DNA of 64,000 nucleotides, from NCBI GenBank assembly GCA_901457705.2, contig LR590083.2:3100597-3164596 (forward strand), read 5' to 3'. The stretch comes from Beijerinckiaceae bacterium RH AL1 (lineage in GTDB: Bacteria > Pseudomonadota > Alphaproteobacteria > Rhizobiales > Beijerinckiaceae). Shown here in pieces: positions 8,773 through 18,200 of this stretch. Position 1 is the first letter of the stretch. The number at the start of each line of letters is the position of its first letter. Made by a program: the position numbers and the translations under genes. The notes below the pieces were generated by a model. It was not told where the DNA came from. It did no database searches and worked only from the letters and a program-made list of their open reading frames with translations.

Positions 8773-10422
8773 ATGAAACGATCAGGACGCGTGGCGCTGC
8801 TGACGGCATGTGCCGTCATCGCGCTGACCGGCTGCGTCGGCCCCAACTTCGCGCCGCCCGTGCCGGTGACGGCGACCGCCGCCAACTTCCTCGACACGGG
8901 CAAGGCTGCGGCCTCGCCCGTGCCGGTGCTGACCGGCGGCTCCGGCGCACCCACCGAGGTCCAGTGGTGGCACACTTTCCGCGACGCGGAGCTGTCGCGC
9001 CTCGAGGCGCGCGTCGCCGACCAGAACCTTGACGTGAAGACGGCGACGCTGCGGCTTGCCGAGAGCCGCGCGCAGCGTGCGCAGACGGCCGCGGCCGAGC
9101 TGCCGACCGTGAGCGGCAACGCCTCCGACTACCGCGAGCAGTTCTCGAAGAATGGCCTCTTCGCGCTGATCCCGCTCAACGGGATCAACACGAGCCAGAT
9201 CCCGCAGCAGTACCAGGGCACGCTCGGCGGTGTGCAGCAGGGCGTGAACCACATCACGAACGGCTTCAACGTCTATTCGGTCGGCTTCGATGCGTCGTGG
9301 GAGCTCGATCTCTGGGGTCATGTCGCGCGCCAGGTCGAGGCCGCCGACGCGCAGCTCCTTGCCAACGCCGAGATGCGCCGCGACGTGCTGGTCTCGAGCC
9401 TTGCCGAGGTCGCCCGCGACTACGTGAACCTGCGCGGCACCCAGGCGCAGCTCAGGATCGCGCAGGACAACATCAAGGTCGAGCAGGAGATTCTCGACGT
9501 CACCCGCACGCGCATGGACAAGGGCCTCGTCACCGGGCTCGACGTCGAGAGCGCTGCGGCGCAGGTCGAGTCGGTCAAGGCGCAGGTGCCCACGCTGCAG
9601 ACGCAGCTCGTGCAGGGCATCAACGCGATCAGCCTCTTGCTCGACGAGCCGCCGCTCGGGCTTTCGAGCGAGCTGATCACGCCGCGGGCGATCCCGCCGA
9701 GCCCGCCGCGCGTGCCGGTCGGCCTGCCATCCGAGCTGGCGCGGCGGCGCCCCGACATCCGCATGGCGGAGGCGCAGCTCCACGCCGCCACCGCCAACAT
9801 CGGCGTCGCGATCGCCGAGTTCTATCCGAGCGTGCGGCTCAACGGCAGCCCGACGCTGCAGGCGATCGAGCCGCGCAACATCTTCAAGGGCTCGTCGCTG
9901 CAGTACATGAACGTCGGCCCGTCGGTGACGCTGCCCATCTTTGAGGGCGGCCGGCTCAAGGCCAACCTCGTGATGCAGGAGAAGTCGCAGCAGGAGGCCG
10001 CCGTCGCCTACCACAAGGCCGTGCTCTCGGCCTGGCACGACGTCGTCAACACGCTCACCGCCTACAAGACCGAGCAGGTGCGGCGCGAGCATCTGCGCGC
10101 GCAGGTCGAGCATGCCAAGCAGGCGCTGGTGCTGGCGCGCTCGCGCTACGAGCAGGGCGTCGCCGACATCACGACGCTGCTGTCGGATGCGCAGAGCGTG
10201 CTGTCGGCCGAGCAGCAGCTCGCGCAGAGCCAGACCAACGTCTCGATCGACCTCATCGCGTTGTTCAAGGCGCTCGGCGGTGGTTGGGAGGAAACCTATC
10301 CCGATCCGCGGGCGATCGCGCCGACCGTGCTGACCGCGTCCGCCGCGCCGGTGCCGTCGCTCGTCGCGGCGCCCGGCCTGCCCGCCGTCGCGCTGCCGGC
10401 GATCCTGCCCGACGCGCACTGA
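8773..10422 (+). CDS. Outer-membrane efflux lipoprotein (OprM/NodT family)
   Basis: A 549-residue outer-membrane channel of the TolC superfamily. The N-terminus has a lipoprotein signal with lipobox LTGC (Cys21). Two repeats of the OEP domain follow, with family blocks such as FDASWELDLWGHVARQVEAA and ARRRPDIRMAEAQLHAA, and a Pro/Ala-rich C-terminal tail. The ATG at 8773 is one base after the stop of the MFS gene; an upstream in-frame GTG at 8749 is less likely because it would place extra residues before the signal peptide. It completes the efflux operon. Confidence 0.92.
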   Translation: MKRSGRVALLTACAVIALTGCVGPNFAPPVPVTATAANFLDTGKAAASPVPVLTGGSGAPTEVQWWHTFRDAELSRLEARVADQNLDVKTATLRLAESRAQRAQTAAAELPTVSGNASDYREQFSKNGLFALIPLNGINTSQIPQQYQGTLGGVQQGVNHITNGFNVYSVGFDASWELDLWGHVARQVEAADAQLLANAEMRRDVLVSSLAEVARDYVNLRGTQAQLRIAQDNIKVEQEILDVTRTRMDKGLVTGLDVESAAAQVESVKAQVPTLQTQLVQGINAISLLLDEPPLGLSSELITPRAIPPSPPRVPVGLPSELARRRPDIRMAEAQLHAATANIGVAIAEFYPSVRLNGSPTLQAIEPRNIFKGSSLQYMNVGPSVTLPIFEGGRLKANLVMQEKSQQEAAVAYHKAVLSAWHDVVNTLTAYKTEQVRREHLRAQVEHAKQALVLARSRYEQGVADITTLLSDAQSVLSAEQQLAQSQTNVSIDLIALFKALGGGWEETYPDPRAIAPTVLTASAAPVPSLVAAPGLPAVALPAILPDAH

Positions 10423-10464
10423 TCTCAAGCGCCACTGATCTCAGGCGCAACTGACCTCAAGCGG
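10417..10464. repeat. Three tandem 16-bp repeats over the end of the efflux operon
   Basis: Units at 10417-10432, 10433-10448 and 10449-10464 read approximately CACTGATCTCAAGCGC with one to four changes each. The first unit contains the stop codon of the outer-membrane gene and the third contains the stop of the small gene on the opposite strand. Each unit has TGA on the plus strand and TCA (TGA on the minus strand), so the array places stops in both directions. Confidence 0.75.
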
Positions 10465-10687
10465 CGGTGCCGGCTCCGGCGCCCTGCCCGACCGCGCTGA
10501 CGAGGTCGACGAGCCGCCGCATGCGCGGCGACAGCTTCCGCATCGGAGCACGGCCGCTGGCGGCGATCGCGACGGCGCGCCGCAGCTCGCCGACCGAGGC
10601 GCCCGTCCGCAGAAACTCGTACATCAGAAGCGAGCCGACCGTGCCCACGAGCCGCACGATGTCAGTCTCCGTCAAACCCGCGCCCAT
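10457..10687 (-). CDS. Small hypothetical protein
   Basis: I do not recognise this gene. From the ATG at 10687 it encodes 76 residues with a normal-looking composition: a hydrophobic segment (DIVRLVGTVGSLLMYEFLRT), a helical middle (VGELRRAVAIAAS) and a C-terminal part RKLSPRMRRLVDLVSAV. A longer start at 10759 is possible but adds Arg/Pro-rich residues. It lies 110 bases downstream of yejF on the same strand. If it is not a gene, the 375 bases between 10423 and 10797 hold only the 16-bp repeats. Confidence 0.42.
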   Translation of the reverse strand: MGAGLTETDIVRLVGTVGSLLMYEFLRTGASVGELRRAVAIAASGRAPMRKLSPRMRRLVDLVSAVGQGAGAGTAA

Positions 10688-10797
10688 CTCGTCCTCCAGC
10701 CCGGCCCGCGAACGCCGAAGGGGAACGCATGGTTCATGCCGCCAAATGGCGGAGAGCAAATGCCGCGGCCGGAAGGCGAAGAGGTGTGGTGCCGGCG

Positions 10798-12426
10798 CTA
10801 CTGCGACAGGACGGTCTCGCCCGTCGCCTGAACGCGGAACGCGGCCGCAAACAGCGCCTGCGTGTACTCGTGGCGCGGCGCGGCGAACACCTCGGTCGCC
10901 GGGCCGGCCTCGACCACCTTGCCTTCGCGCATGACAACAATGTCGCTCGCCAGCGCCCGCACGACCTTGAGGTCGTGCGAGATGAAGAGGTAGGCGAGCC
11001 CGTGGCGCGCCTGCAGGGCGCGCAGCAGGTCGACGATCTGCGCCTGCACCGACATGTCGAGCGCCGAGGTCGGCTCGTCCAGCACGACGAAGCGCGGCTC
11101 GAGGACCATGGCGCGGGCGATCGCGATGCGCTGGCGCTGGCCGCCCGAAAACTCGTGCGGGTAGCGGTCCATCGTCGCCGCATCGAGCCCCGTCTCGGCG
11201 AGTGCGCCGGCGACGACCTCGCGCCGCTGCCGCGCGTTGAGGTCGCGCCGGTGGATCGCCAGGCCCTCGCCGACGATGTCGGCGATGGTCATGCGCGGCG
11301 ACAGCGAGCCGTAGGGGTCCTGGAAGACCACCTGCATGTCGCGCCGGAGCGGGCGCATGGCGGCAAAACCGAGCGTGTCGATCGCCTTGCCGAGATAGGC
11401 GATGCGGCCCTGCGACGAGATGAGCCGCAGGATGGCGAGCCCCAGCGTCGTCTTGCCCGAGCCCGACTCGCCGACGACGCCGACCGTCTGGCCTTCGCGC
11501 ACCGTCAGCGAGATGCCGTCGACCGCCTTCACGTGGCCGACCGGGCGGCGCAGGACGCCCTTGCGGATCGGGAAGTGCACGCGCAGGTCGTCGACCTCGA
11601 CGATCGACTTCGCGGCGGGGTCGGCCGGCGGCGCGGCGCCCTTCGGCTCGGCGGCGAGCAGCATCTTCGTGTAGGCGTGCTGCGGGTCCGAAAAGATCCG
11701 CGGAACCGGCCCACGCTCGACGATCTTGCCCTTCTGCATGACCGCGACGTCGTCGGCGAGGGTGCGGACGATGCCGAGGTCGTGCGTGATGAACAGCATC
11801 GCCATGCCGTGCGCCGCCTGCACGTCCTTGAGAAGCGCGAGGATCTGCGCCTGCACGGTGACGTCGAGCGCCGTCGTCGGCTCGTCGGCGATCAGGAGGT
11901 CGGGGCGGTTGGCCAGCGCCATGGCGATCATCACGCGCTGGCGCTGGCCGCCGGAGAGCTGGTGCGGGTAGGCGCCGAGCCGGCTCTCCGGATCGCGCAG
12001 GCCGACCTCGGCGAGCAGCTCGAGGATGCGGGCGCGCCGCCTGGCCTGCCCGCGCATGCCGTGCACCTCGAGGATCTCGCCGATCTGCCGCTGGATCGAG
12101 TGCAGCGGGTTCAGCGAGGTCATCGGCTCCTGGAAGACCATGGTCACCGCGCGCCCGCGCAGGTCGCGCAGCCGCCGCTCGCTCGCCGTCGTGATATCGT
12201 CGCCGGCAAGCACGATCTTGCCGTCGATGCGCGTGCCCTGCGGCAGCAGGCGCGGGATCGACAGCGCGGTGACCGACTTGCCGGAGCCGGACTCGCCGAC
12301 CAGCGCCAGCGTCCGGCCCTTCTCGAGCTGCAGCGAGATGCCGTCGACCGCCTTCGCGCCGCGGGCGACGGGGAAGGCGATCGAAAGGTCGCGGATGTCG
12401 AGGAGGGGTGCGTCGGGCATGCTCAC
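10798..12426 (-). CDS. yejF: Peptide/microcin C type ABC importer, fused ATP-binding subunit YejF
   Basis: A 542-residue protein made of two ABC ATPase domains in tandem, like fused DppD and DppF. The first Walker A GESGSGKS is at 44-51, and a second, GESGSGKTT, lies in the C-terminal half; both halves have an [12 protein letters not shown] or FSGGQRQR signature and a Walker B with DEPT. The length matches YejF of Escherichia coli. It energises the importer whose other parts are encoded just upstream; its ATG overlaps the yejE stop by four bases. In Enterobacteria and Rhizobiales, YejABEF takes up peptides, including microcin C. Confidence 0.93.
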   Translation of the reverse strand: MSMPDAPLLDIRDLSIAFPVARGAKAVDGISLQLEKGRTLALVGESGSGKSVTALSIPRLLPQGTRIDGKIVLAGDDITTASERRLRDLRGRAVTMVFQEPMTSLNPLHSIQRQIGEILEVHGMRGQARRRARILELLAEVGLRDPESRLGAYPHQLSGGQRQRVMIAMALANRPDLLIADEPTTALDVTVQAQILALLKDVQAAHGMAMLFITHDLGIVRTLADDVAVMQKGKIVERGPVPRIFSDPQHAYTKMLLAAEPKGAAPPADPAAKSIVEVDDLRVHFPIRKGVLRRPVGHVKAVDGISLTVREGQTVGVVGESGSGKTTLGLAILRLISSQGRIAYLGKAIDTLGFAAMRPLRRDMQVVFQDPYGSLSPRMTIADIVGEGLAIHRRDLNARQRREVVAGALAETGLDAATMDRYPHEFSGGQRQRIAIARAMVLEPRFVVLDEPTSALDMSVQAQIVDLLRALQARHGLAYLFISHDLKVVRALASDIVVMREGKVVEAGPATEVFAAPRHEYTQALFAAAFRVQATGETVLSQ

Positions 12427-13604
12427 GCCAGCGTCTTGCGGGGGTCGAAGGCGTCGCGCACGCCCTCGCCGATGAACACCAGGAGCGAGAGGATCAAGCC
12501 CGTCGAGGCGAAGCCGGCGAGCGCCAGCCAGGGCGCCTCAAGATGGTTCTTGCCCTCCGACAGGAGCTCGCCGAGCGAGGCAGAGCCTGGCGGCTGGCCG
12601 AGCCCGAGGAAGTCGAGCGCGGTCAGCGCCATCACCGAGCCCGACATGACGAAGGGCAGCAGCGTCAGCGTCGCGACCATGGCGTTCGGCAGCACGTGCC
12701 GCACGATGATCGTGGCGTTCGAGAGTCCGAGCGCGCGCGCCGCCCGCACGTACTCGAAGTTGCGGGCGCGCAGGAACTCGGCGCGGACGACGCCGACGAG
12801 GTTGACCCAGGAGAACAGCGACAGGATCACGAGGAGCGAGATCATGCTCGGCGCGATGAACGACGAGATGATGATCAGGATGTAGAGCTGCGGCAGCGAC
12901 GACCACACTTCGATGAAGCGCTGGAGCGAGAGGTCCGTCCAGCCGCCGAAGTAGCCCTGCAGCGCGCCGGCCGCGACGCCGATGATCGACGAGACGATGG
13001 TGAGCGCCAGGCCGAACAGGATCGAGGCGCGCGTGCCGTAGATCACGCGGGCCAGCACGTCGCGGTCGACCTCGTCGGTGCCGAGCCAGTCCTTCTCGAT
13101 TCCCGCGCAGCTCTTGGACCCCGCCCCCGCCTGCCCCTGCGCCGCGGCGGCGGCCTCGCACTGCTGCGGGCTGAGCGCCCATGTCGGCGGCGTCGGCGCC
13201 GGCGTCGCCGAGGCATAGTTCACGGTGCGGTACGAGAAGCGGATCGGCGGCCACAGCATCCAGCCGTGCGCGTTGATCTCGTCGGCCGTGTCCTTCGTCC
13301 GGTAGTCGGCGAAGGCGGTGAAGCCGCCGAACTTCTCGTCCGGGTAGTCCTTCAGGATCGGGAACAGGATCTCGCCCTTGTAGGAGGCGATGATCGGACG
13401 GTCGTTGGCAATCACCTCGGCGAAGAGCGAGATCGCGAAGACGACGAGGAACAGGCAGAGCGACCAGAACCCGCGCCTGTGGCGGCGGAAGATGGTGAGC
13501 CGCCGCCGGTTGATCGGCGTAAGCCAGCGGTGCGTCGCGACAGGCGTGCCGGGTGCGATCTGCGGGATCTCGATGCCGTCGCCGACGGCGCTTTGATCAG
13601 ACAT
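12423..13604 (-). CDS. yejE: ABC importer permease YejE
   Basis: A 393-residue inner-membrane permease of the OppC/DppC class. One N-terminal transmembrane segment (FWSLCLFLVVFAISLFAEVI) is followed by a large periplasmic loop and then five more segments holding the binding-protein-dependent transport signature near ARALGLSNATIIVRHVLPNA. The periplasmic loop contains an Ala/Pro/Gln-rich stretch with two Cys (PQQCEAAAAAQ...SKSCAG), which helps make it longer than the Escherichia coli protein. It overlaps yejB by 8 bases and yejF by 4. Confidence 0.92.
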   Translation of the reverse strand: MSDQSAVGDGIEIPQIAPGTPVATHRWLTPINRRRLTIFRRHRRGFWSLCLFLVVFAISLFAEVIANDRPIIASYKGEILFPILKDYPDEKFGGFTAFADYRTKDTADEINAHGWMLWPPIRFSYRTVNYASATPAPTPPTWALSPQQCEAAAAAQGQAGAGSKSCAGIEKDWLGTDEVDRDVLARVIYGTRASILFGLALTIVSSIIGVAAGALQGYFGGWTDLSLQRFIEVWSSLPQLYILIIISSFIAPSMISLLVILSLFSWVNLVGVVRAEFLRARNFEYVRAARALGLSNATIIVRHVLPNAMVATLTLLPFVMSGSVMALTALDFLGLGQPPGSASLGELLSEGKNHLEAPWLALAGFASTGLILSLLVFIGEGVRDAFDPRKTLA

Positions 13605-14661
13605 CGCGACGCTCGAAGTCGATGCGCGGATCGACCCAGGTGTAGGTGAGGTCGGAGATCAGGTTCACCACGAGGCCGAACAGCGCGAAGATGTAGATGT
13701 TGGCGAAGACGATCGGGTAGTCGCGGGCGATCACCGCGTCGTAGGAGAGCCGCCCGAGCCCGTCGAGCGAGAAGATGATCTCGATCACCAGGGCGCCGGT
13801 GAAGAACGCGCTGACGAAGGCGCCGGGGAAGCCGGCGATAACGATCATCATCGCGTTGCGGAACACGTGGCCGTAGAGCACACGGTTCGGCGTCAGACCT
13901 TTCATCCGTGCCGTCTGCACGTAGGCCTTGTTGATCTCGTCGAGGAACGAGTTCTTCGTGAGTGCCGTGATGGTCGCGAACGAGCCGAGCGTCAGCGCCG
14001 TCACCGGCATCGCGATGTGCCAGAGGTAGTCGCCGATCTTGCCCATCAGCGACAGCTGCGCAAAGTTCTCCGACGTCAGCCCGCGCAGCGGGAAGATGGG
14101 GAAGTAGGCGCCGCAGAAGAGCGTGGCGAGCAGCACGCCCCACAGGAAGGCGGGAATCGCGAAGCCGATCGACACGAAGAAGGACGTGGCGACGTCGAAG
14201 GTCGAGCCGTCGGATACCGCCTTGCGGATGCCGAGCGGGATCGAGACGAGATACGAGATCAGCGTCATCCACAGGCCGAGCGAGATCGACACCGGCATCT
14301 TCTGACGGACGAGATCGAGCACCGGCACCTTGGAGAAGAAGGACCGTCCGAAGTCGAACCGACCGTAGTCGCCGAGCAGCTTGAGGAAGCGCTCGGCCGG
14401 CGGCTTGTCGAAGCCGAACTGCTTCTCGATCTCGCGCTTGAACGCCGGATCGAGCCCCTCCGAGCCGCGGTAGCGCGAGCCCGAGGACATCGCCGCCCCG
14501 CTCTCGCCGCCGGGGCCGCCGCTGCTCGCCTCCTGGATCTTGGAGATGATCTGCTCGACCGGGCCGCCCGGCGCATACTGCATGATCAGGAACGTGAGGA
14601 AGAGGATCCCGAAGATCGTCGGGAGCATCAGGGCAAGGCGGCGGACGACATAGGCGAGCAT
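13597..14661 (-). CDS. yejB: ABC importer permease YejB
   Basis: A 354-residue OppB/DppB-class permease. It starts with MLAYVVRRLALMLPTIFGIL, the typical first helix of this class, and carries the transport signature around ARMKGLTPNRVLYGHVFRNA. A Ser/Gly-rich periplasmic stretch (EASSGGPGGESGAAMSSGS) follows the first helix. The ATG at 14661 is preferred over an Arg-rich upstream extension to 14718, because it sits 13 bases after the yejA stop and before the first helix. Confidence 0.92.
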   Translation of the reverse strand: MLAYVVRRLALMLPTIFGILFLTFLIMQYAPGGPVEQIISKIQEASSGGPGGESGAAMSSGSRYRGSEGLDPAFKREIEKQFGFDKPPAERFLKLLGDYGRFDFGRSFFSKVPVLDLVRQKMPVSISLGLWMTLISYLVSIPLGIRKAVSDGSTFDVATSFFVSIGFAIPAFLWGVLLATLFCGAYFPIFPLRGLTSENFAQLSLMGKIGDYLWHIAMPVTALTLGSFATITALTKNSFLDEINKAYVQTARMKGLTPNRVLYGHVFRNAMMIVIAGFPGAFVSAFFTGALVIEIIFSLDGLGRLSYDAVIARDYPIVFANIYIFALFGLVVNLISDLTYTWVDPRIDFERRDV

Positions 14662-14674
14662 CGCGCGAGCCTTC

Positions 14675-16576
14675 TCAGCGCGGCCGCATCGCGGTCTTCT
14701 GCGCCTTCGCCTCGTCATACCACCAGGTCGAGATCGCGTTGAGCCCGTATTTGGCGGGACGCGACGGCCGGCTGAACAGGTCCCAGTAGGCGATGTTGTG
14801 GCCGCCCTTGTTCCACATCGGCACCCAGTAGTGCGAGGCGCGCAGCACGCGGTCGATGCACTTGCAGGCGACGGTCAGCTTCTCGCGGGTGTCGGCGGCG
14901 ACCGCCTGCTCGATCAGCGCGTCGACCGTCGGATCGACGATGCCGACGAGATTGCGCGAGCCCGGCGTCTTGGCGGCGTTGGAGCCGAAGAAGTCGCGCA
15001 TCGCGGCACCGGGCGTCAGCCCGAAGCCGAAGCGCTCGACGACGACGTCGAAATCGTAGCCGTCGGTGCGGCGCTTGTACTGGGCGGGATCGACGACGCG
15101 CAGGTTCGCCTTGATGCCGAGCAGGCCGAGGTTGTGCGCGAAGGGCAAGGTGTGCGGATCGAGCGCCGGGTCCTGGTCGAGGAACTCGATCTCCAGCGGC
15201 GCGCCGTCGGGAAGCAGCAGCCTCTCGCCATCGCGCTTGCACCCCGCCGCCTTCAAAAGCTCGAAGGCCTTGCGCAGCATGGAGCGATCGGTGCCCGACC
15301 CGTCGCCTTCCGGCGGCACGTACGCGGGGCCGAACACATCCGGCGGCAGCTTCGCCCTGAAGGGCTCCAGCAGCGCGAGCTCTTCCGGCGAGGGCGTGCC
15401 GCTCGCGGCCATCGGCGAGTTCTGGAAGTACGACACCGTGCGCGTGTAGGCGCCGTACATGATGTTGGCGTTCGTCCACTTGAAATCGAAGGCATAGGCG
15501 ATCGCCTGGCGGACGCGCGGGTCCTTGAACTTGTCGCGGCGCGTGTTGAAGAACCAGCCCTGCGTACCGTTCGGCGTCTCGTCCTTGATGAACTCCTTCT
15601 TCACCCGCCCGTCGGCGACGGCGGGAAAGTCGTAGCCCTTGGCCCAGACGGACGCCGTGAACTCCTCGCGGAAGGTGAAGTCGCCGGCCTTGAAGCCCTC
15701 GAAGGCGATCTTGCGATCGGCGTAGTACTCGTAGCGCAGCTTGCCGAAGTTGCCGGTGCCGATGTTGAGCGGCAAGTCCTTGGCCCAATAGTCGTCGACG
15801 CGCACCATCTCGACGAACTTGCCCTGCCGGAAGTCGCCGAGCTTGTAGCTGCCCGAGCCGAGCGGCGGCTCGAGGCTCACCTCGTCGAACGGCACCCTGG
15901 CGTAGAAGGCGGCGGAGAAGATCGGCAGGCCGGCGATGAACAGGATCGCATCGCGTGCGTGCCCGGGCTTCAGCGCGACGTCGAGCACGTCGGGCGCGGT
16001 GGCGACGGCCGTGTCGAGGTCGCGCAGCGGCAGGCGGAGGGCGGGATGGCCCTTCTCGCGCAGCACGTTCAGCGAGAAGGCCACGTCCTTGGCGGTGAGC
16101 GGCGAGCCGTCGTGAAAGCGCGCCTCCTTGCGCAGGAGGAAGCGGTAGCGGGACTTGTCGCTCGAGGCGCGCACCGCGCGGGCGACGAGCCCGTAGAGCG
16201 CATCCGGCTCGTCGGAATTGCCGCCCATCAGGTTGTCGAAGGAAGCCGGAACGCCGGCCGCGCCGTCGCCGGCGAAGTTGAAGACGTTCAGCGTGTTGAA
16301 GGTGAGGAAGCTCTGGTTACCCTGCGTGCCGTCGATCTGCAGCCGTATCTCGCCGCCGATCGGCGCCTTCGGCTCGACATAGGGCAGGTGCGGGAAGTCC
16401 GGCGGCAGCGCCAGGTCGCCGAAGATCGACAGGCCGTGCGCCTCGGGCCCGAAGTCGTCGGCGCGGGCCGGGCGCAGGCCGAGCACGGTCGGCAGGACGA
16501 GGCCGCCGACACCAAGCGCGAGCGACTCGCGGCGGCTGAGAAGCGGGCGTGTCGAGTGCGATAGTCCGTCGGTCAT
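14675..16576 (-). CDS. yejA: ABC importer periplasmic solute-binding protein YejA
   Basis: A 633-residue SBP_bac_5 (family 5) peptide-binding protein. The N-terminus SRRESLALGVGGLVLPTVLG ending in ARA looks like a Tat signal peptide. YejA-type blocks are visible, including HGLSIFGDLALPPDFPHLPY near the start and the later YRFLLRKEARFHDGSPLTAKD. The ATG at 16576 is chosen because it places the Tat signal at the N-terminus and has AAGGG about 8 bases upstream; a start at 16687 would add 37 charged residues. It is the first gene of yejABEF, all on one strand with short gaps or overlaps. Confidence 0.93.
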   Translation of the reverse strand: MTDGLSHSTRPLLSRRESLALGVGGLVLPTVLGLRPARADDFGPEAHGLSIFGDLALPPDFPHLPYVEPKAPIGGEIRLQIDGTQGNQSFLTFNTLNVFNFAGDGAAGVPASFDNLMGGNSDEPDALYGLVARAVRASSDKSRYRFLLRKEARFHDGSPLTAKDVAFSLNVLREKGHPALRLPLRDLDTAVATAPDVLDVALKPGHARDAILFIAGLPIFSAAFYARVPFDEVSLEPPLGSGSYKLGDFRQGKFVEMVRVDDYWAKDLPLNIGTGNFGKLRYEYYADRKIAFEGFKAGDFTFREEFTASVWAKGYDFPAVADGRVKKEFIKDETPNGTQGWFFNTRRDKFKDPRVRQAIAYAFDFKWTNANIMYGAYTRTVSYFQNSPMAASGTPSPEELALLEPFRAKLPPDVFGPAYVPPEGDGSGTDRSMLRKAFELLKAAGCKRDGERLLLPDGAPLEIEFLDQDPALDPHTLPFAHNLGLLGIKANLRVVDPAQYKRRTDGYDFDVVVERFGFGLTPGAAMRDFFGSNAAKTPGSRNLVGIVDPTVDALIEQAVAADTREKLTVACKCIDRVLRASHYWVPMWNKGGHNIAYWDLFSRPSRPAKYGLNAISTWWYDEAKAQKTAMRPR

Positions 16577-16685
16577 GGCCAGCCCTTGCCGACGGAATGT
16601 GTCGCTTTTGCCGCGGCGGTCTTGGGGCATACCGCGGCATGGGCGCGCGCGGCGCGTTAAATCTTCGTCACGCTGGAAGAGGCGC

Positions 16686-16714
16686 AACCAGGCTCGCGTC
16701 GCGCGAGCCTGGTT
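16686..16714 (-). terminator. Perfect 13-bp stem hairpin after the cytochrome gene
   Basis: AACCAGGCTCGCG at 16686-16698 pairs perfectly with 16702-16714, leaving a 3-base loop. It lies 18 bases after the cytochrome stop codon and upstream of yejA, so it probably ends the cytochrome transcript and separates it from yejABEF. No T-run follows the stem, so its strength as a Rho-independent terminator is uncertain. Confidence 0.65.
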
Positions 16715-16732
16715 GATGTCCTGCGTTACGGC

Positions 16733-18154
16733 TTACTTGGCGTCGGGCAGCGGCGCCGGCGTCGCGGCGAGCGTGCGGAGATAGGCGACGATCGCGGCGC
16801 GCTTCTTCTCGTCAGGCTCGCCAGCGTAGCCCATCTTCGTGCCGGGGGCGAAGGCCTGCGGGTTGGTGAGCCAGGCGTTCAGATCGTCGTAGGTCCACTT
16901 GCCGCCCTTGCCCTTCAGCGCGGCGGAATAGTCGAAGTCCTTCACCGACGCCTTGTCGCGATTGACCACGCCGTAGAGGTCGGGGCCGATCTTGTTGCCC
17001 TCGCCTTCCTTCACGTTGTGGCAGGCGCCGCAGATCTGCGCGGCCGACTTGCCCTTCTCGGGCTTGGCCTCGGCGACGAGCTTGACGAAGCTGCCGCCGG
17101 CCGCTCCGCCTGCGGCGCCGGCATCGCTCTGCGAACCGCCCGCGGCGGGCTTGGCGGCATCGCCGGCATCCGCCTTCTTCTCCCCGCCGCTAGCCGGCAG
17201 CGGCTCGGGCGTCTTTGCCAGCGAGCGCAGGTAGGAGATGATCGCGGCGCGCTTCTTGATGTCAGCTTCGCCGGCGTAGCCCATCTTCGTGCCCGAGGCG
17301 TAGGCCTGCGGGTTGGTGAGCCACGTGTTGAGGTCCTCGTAGGTCCACTTGCCGCCCTTGGCCTTGAGCGCCGAGGAATAGTCGAAGCCCGCCACCGAAG
17401 CCTTGTCGCGGCCGACGACGCCGTAGAGATCGGGGCCGATCTTGGAGCCGGCGCCTTCCTGGAAGTTGTGGCAGGCGCCGCAGATCTTGGCGGCCTGCTC
17501 GCCCTTCGCGGGCGGCGTGTCGGCGATCAGCTTGATGAGGTCGTCGCCGCCACCGGCCGGCGCGGCGCCTGCGGCCGCCGTCTGGCCGCCGCCCTGCGCC
17601 TGCTTCTCCTCCTCGGGAGTGGGCTTCGGCAGCGGCACCGGGTCCTTGGCGAGCGTGTCGAGGTAGCGGATGATGTCGGCGCGCTTCTGCGGGTCTTCCT
17701 CGCCGGCGTAGCCCATCTTGGTGCCCGGCGCGTACTTCGACGGCGAGGTGAGCCAGGCGTCGAGGTCGGCGAAGGTCCACTTGCCGCCCTTGGCCTTCAG
17801 AGCCGACGAGTAGTCGAAGCCGGCCACCGACGCCTTGTCGCGATCGACGACGGCCCAGAGGTCGGGACCGACCTTGGCGCCGGCGCCCTCCTGGAAGTTG
17901 TGGCAGGCGCCGCAGATCTTGGCCGAGGTCTCGCCCTTCTTGGGATCGGCCTTGGCGAGGCGGACCGAGATCGGCGCCTCGACCGGCGCCTGGCCGCCGC
18001 CGGAGGCCTCTTCCTTCGGCAGGGGCAGCGCATAGCCGGGCTTCTTCGGAATCTCGGGTGCGTAGATCGCCTGCGCGACGAGGCCGAGGCCCATCCCGAA
18101 CAGGCAGGTGCCGAGCACGGCGCCAGCGATCTTATTGAACGTAAACGAATCCAT
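16733..18154 (-). CDS. Membrane-anchored c-type cytochrome with three tandem class I haem domains
   Basis: A 473-residue protein. Residues about 9-31 form an uncleaved signal-anchor (AGAVLGTCLFGMGLGLVAQA). Three near-identical CycM/cytochrome c552-like domains follow at about 66-170, 210-314 and 360-463, each with haem motif CGACH (81-85, 225-229, 375-379), the GPDL loop and the axial Met in GTKMGYAG (Met147, Met291, Met441). Linkers are Pro/Ala/Gly-rich. Single-domain homologues pass electrons from the bc1 complex to terminal oxidases; this protein should bind three haems on the periplasmic face. The domains are so alike that recent internal duplication is likely. Confidence 0.92.
   Translation of the reverse strand: MDSFTFNKIAGAVLGTCLFGMGLGLVAQAIYAPEIPKKPGYALPLPKEEASGGGQAPVEAPISVRLAKADPKKGETSAKICGACHNFQEGAGAKVGPDLWAVVDRDKASVAGFDYSSALKAKGGKWTFADLDAWLTSPSKYAPGTKMGYAGEEDPQKRADIIRYLDTLAKDPVPLPKPTPEEEKQAQGGGQTAAAGAAPAGGGDDLIKLIADTPPAKGEQAAKICGACHNFQEGAGSKIGPDLYGVVGRDKASVAGFDYSSALKAKGGKWTYEDLNTWLTNPQAYASGTKMGYAGEADIKKRAAIISYLRSLAKTPEPLPASGGEKKADAGDAAKPAAGGSQSDAGAAGGAAGGSFVKLVAEAKPEKGKSAAQICGACHNVKEGEGNKIGPDLYGVVNRDKASVKDFDYSAALKGKGGKWTYDDLNAWLTNPQAFAPGTKMGYAGEPDEKKRAAIVAYLRTLAATPAPLPDAK
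16766..17959 (-). repeat. Three tandem coding repeats (cytochrome c domains)
   Basis: Three copies of a roughly 310-base coding unit at about 17645-17959, 17213-17527 and 16766-17077. Haem motifs are spaced 144 and 150 codons apart. Copies 1 and 2 are most alike, sharing for example GFDYSSALKAKGGKWT and KICGACHNFQEGAG. Between the units lie Ala/Gly/Pro linkers of different length. Confidence 0.85.
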
Positions 18155-18200
18155 CGCCCCTCAGCCATCCTCGCTCGGCGCTTGACGCGCGGTATATCAC

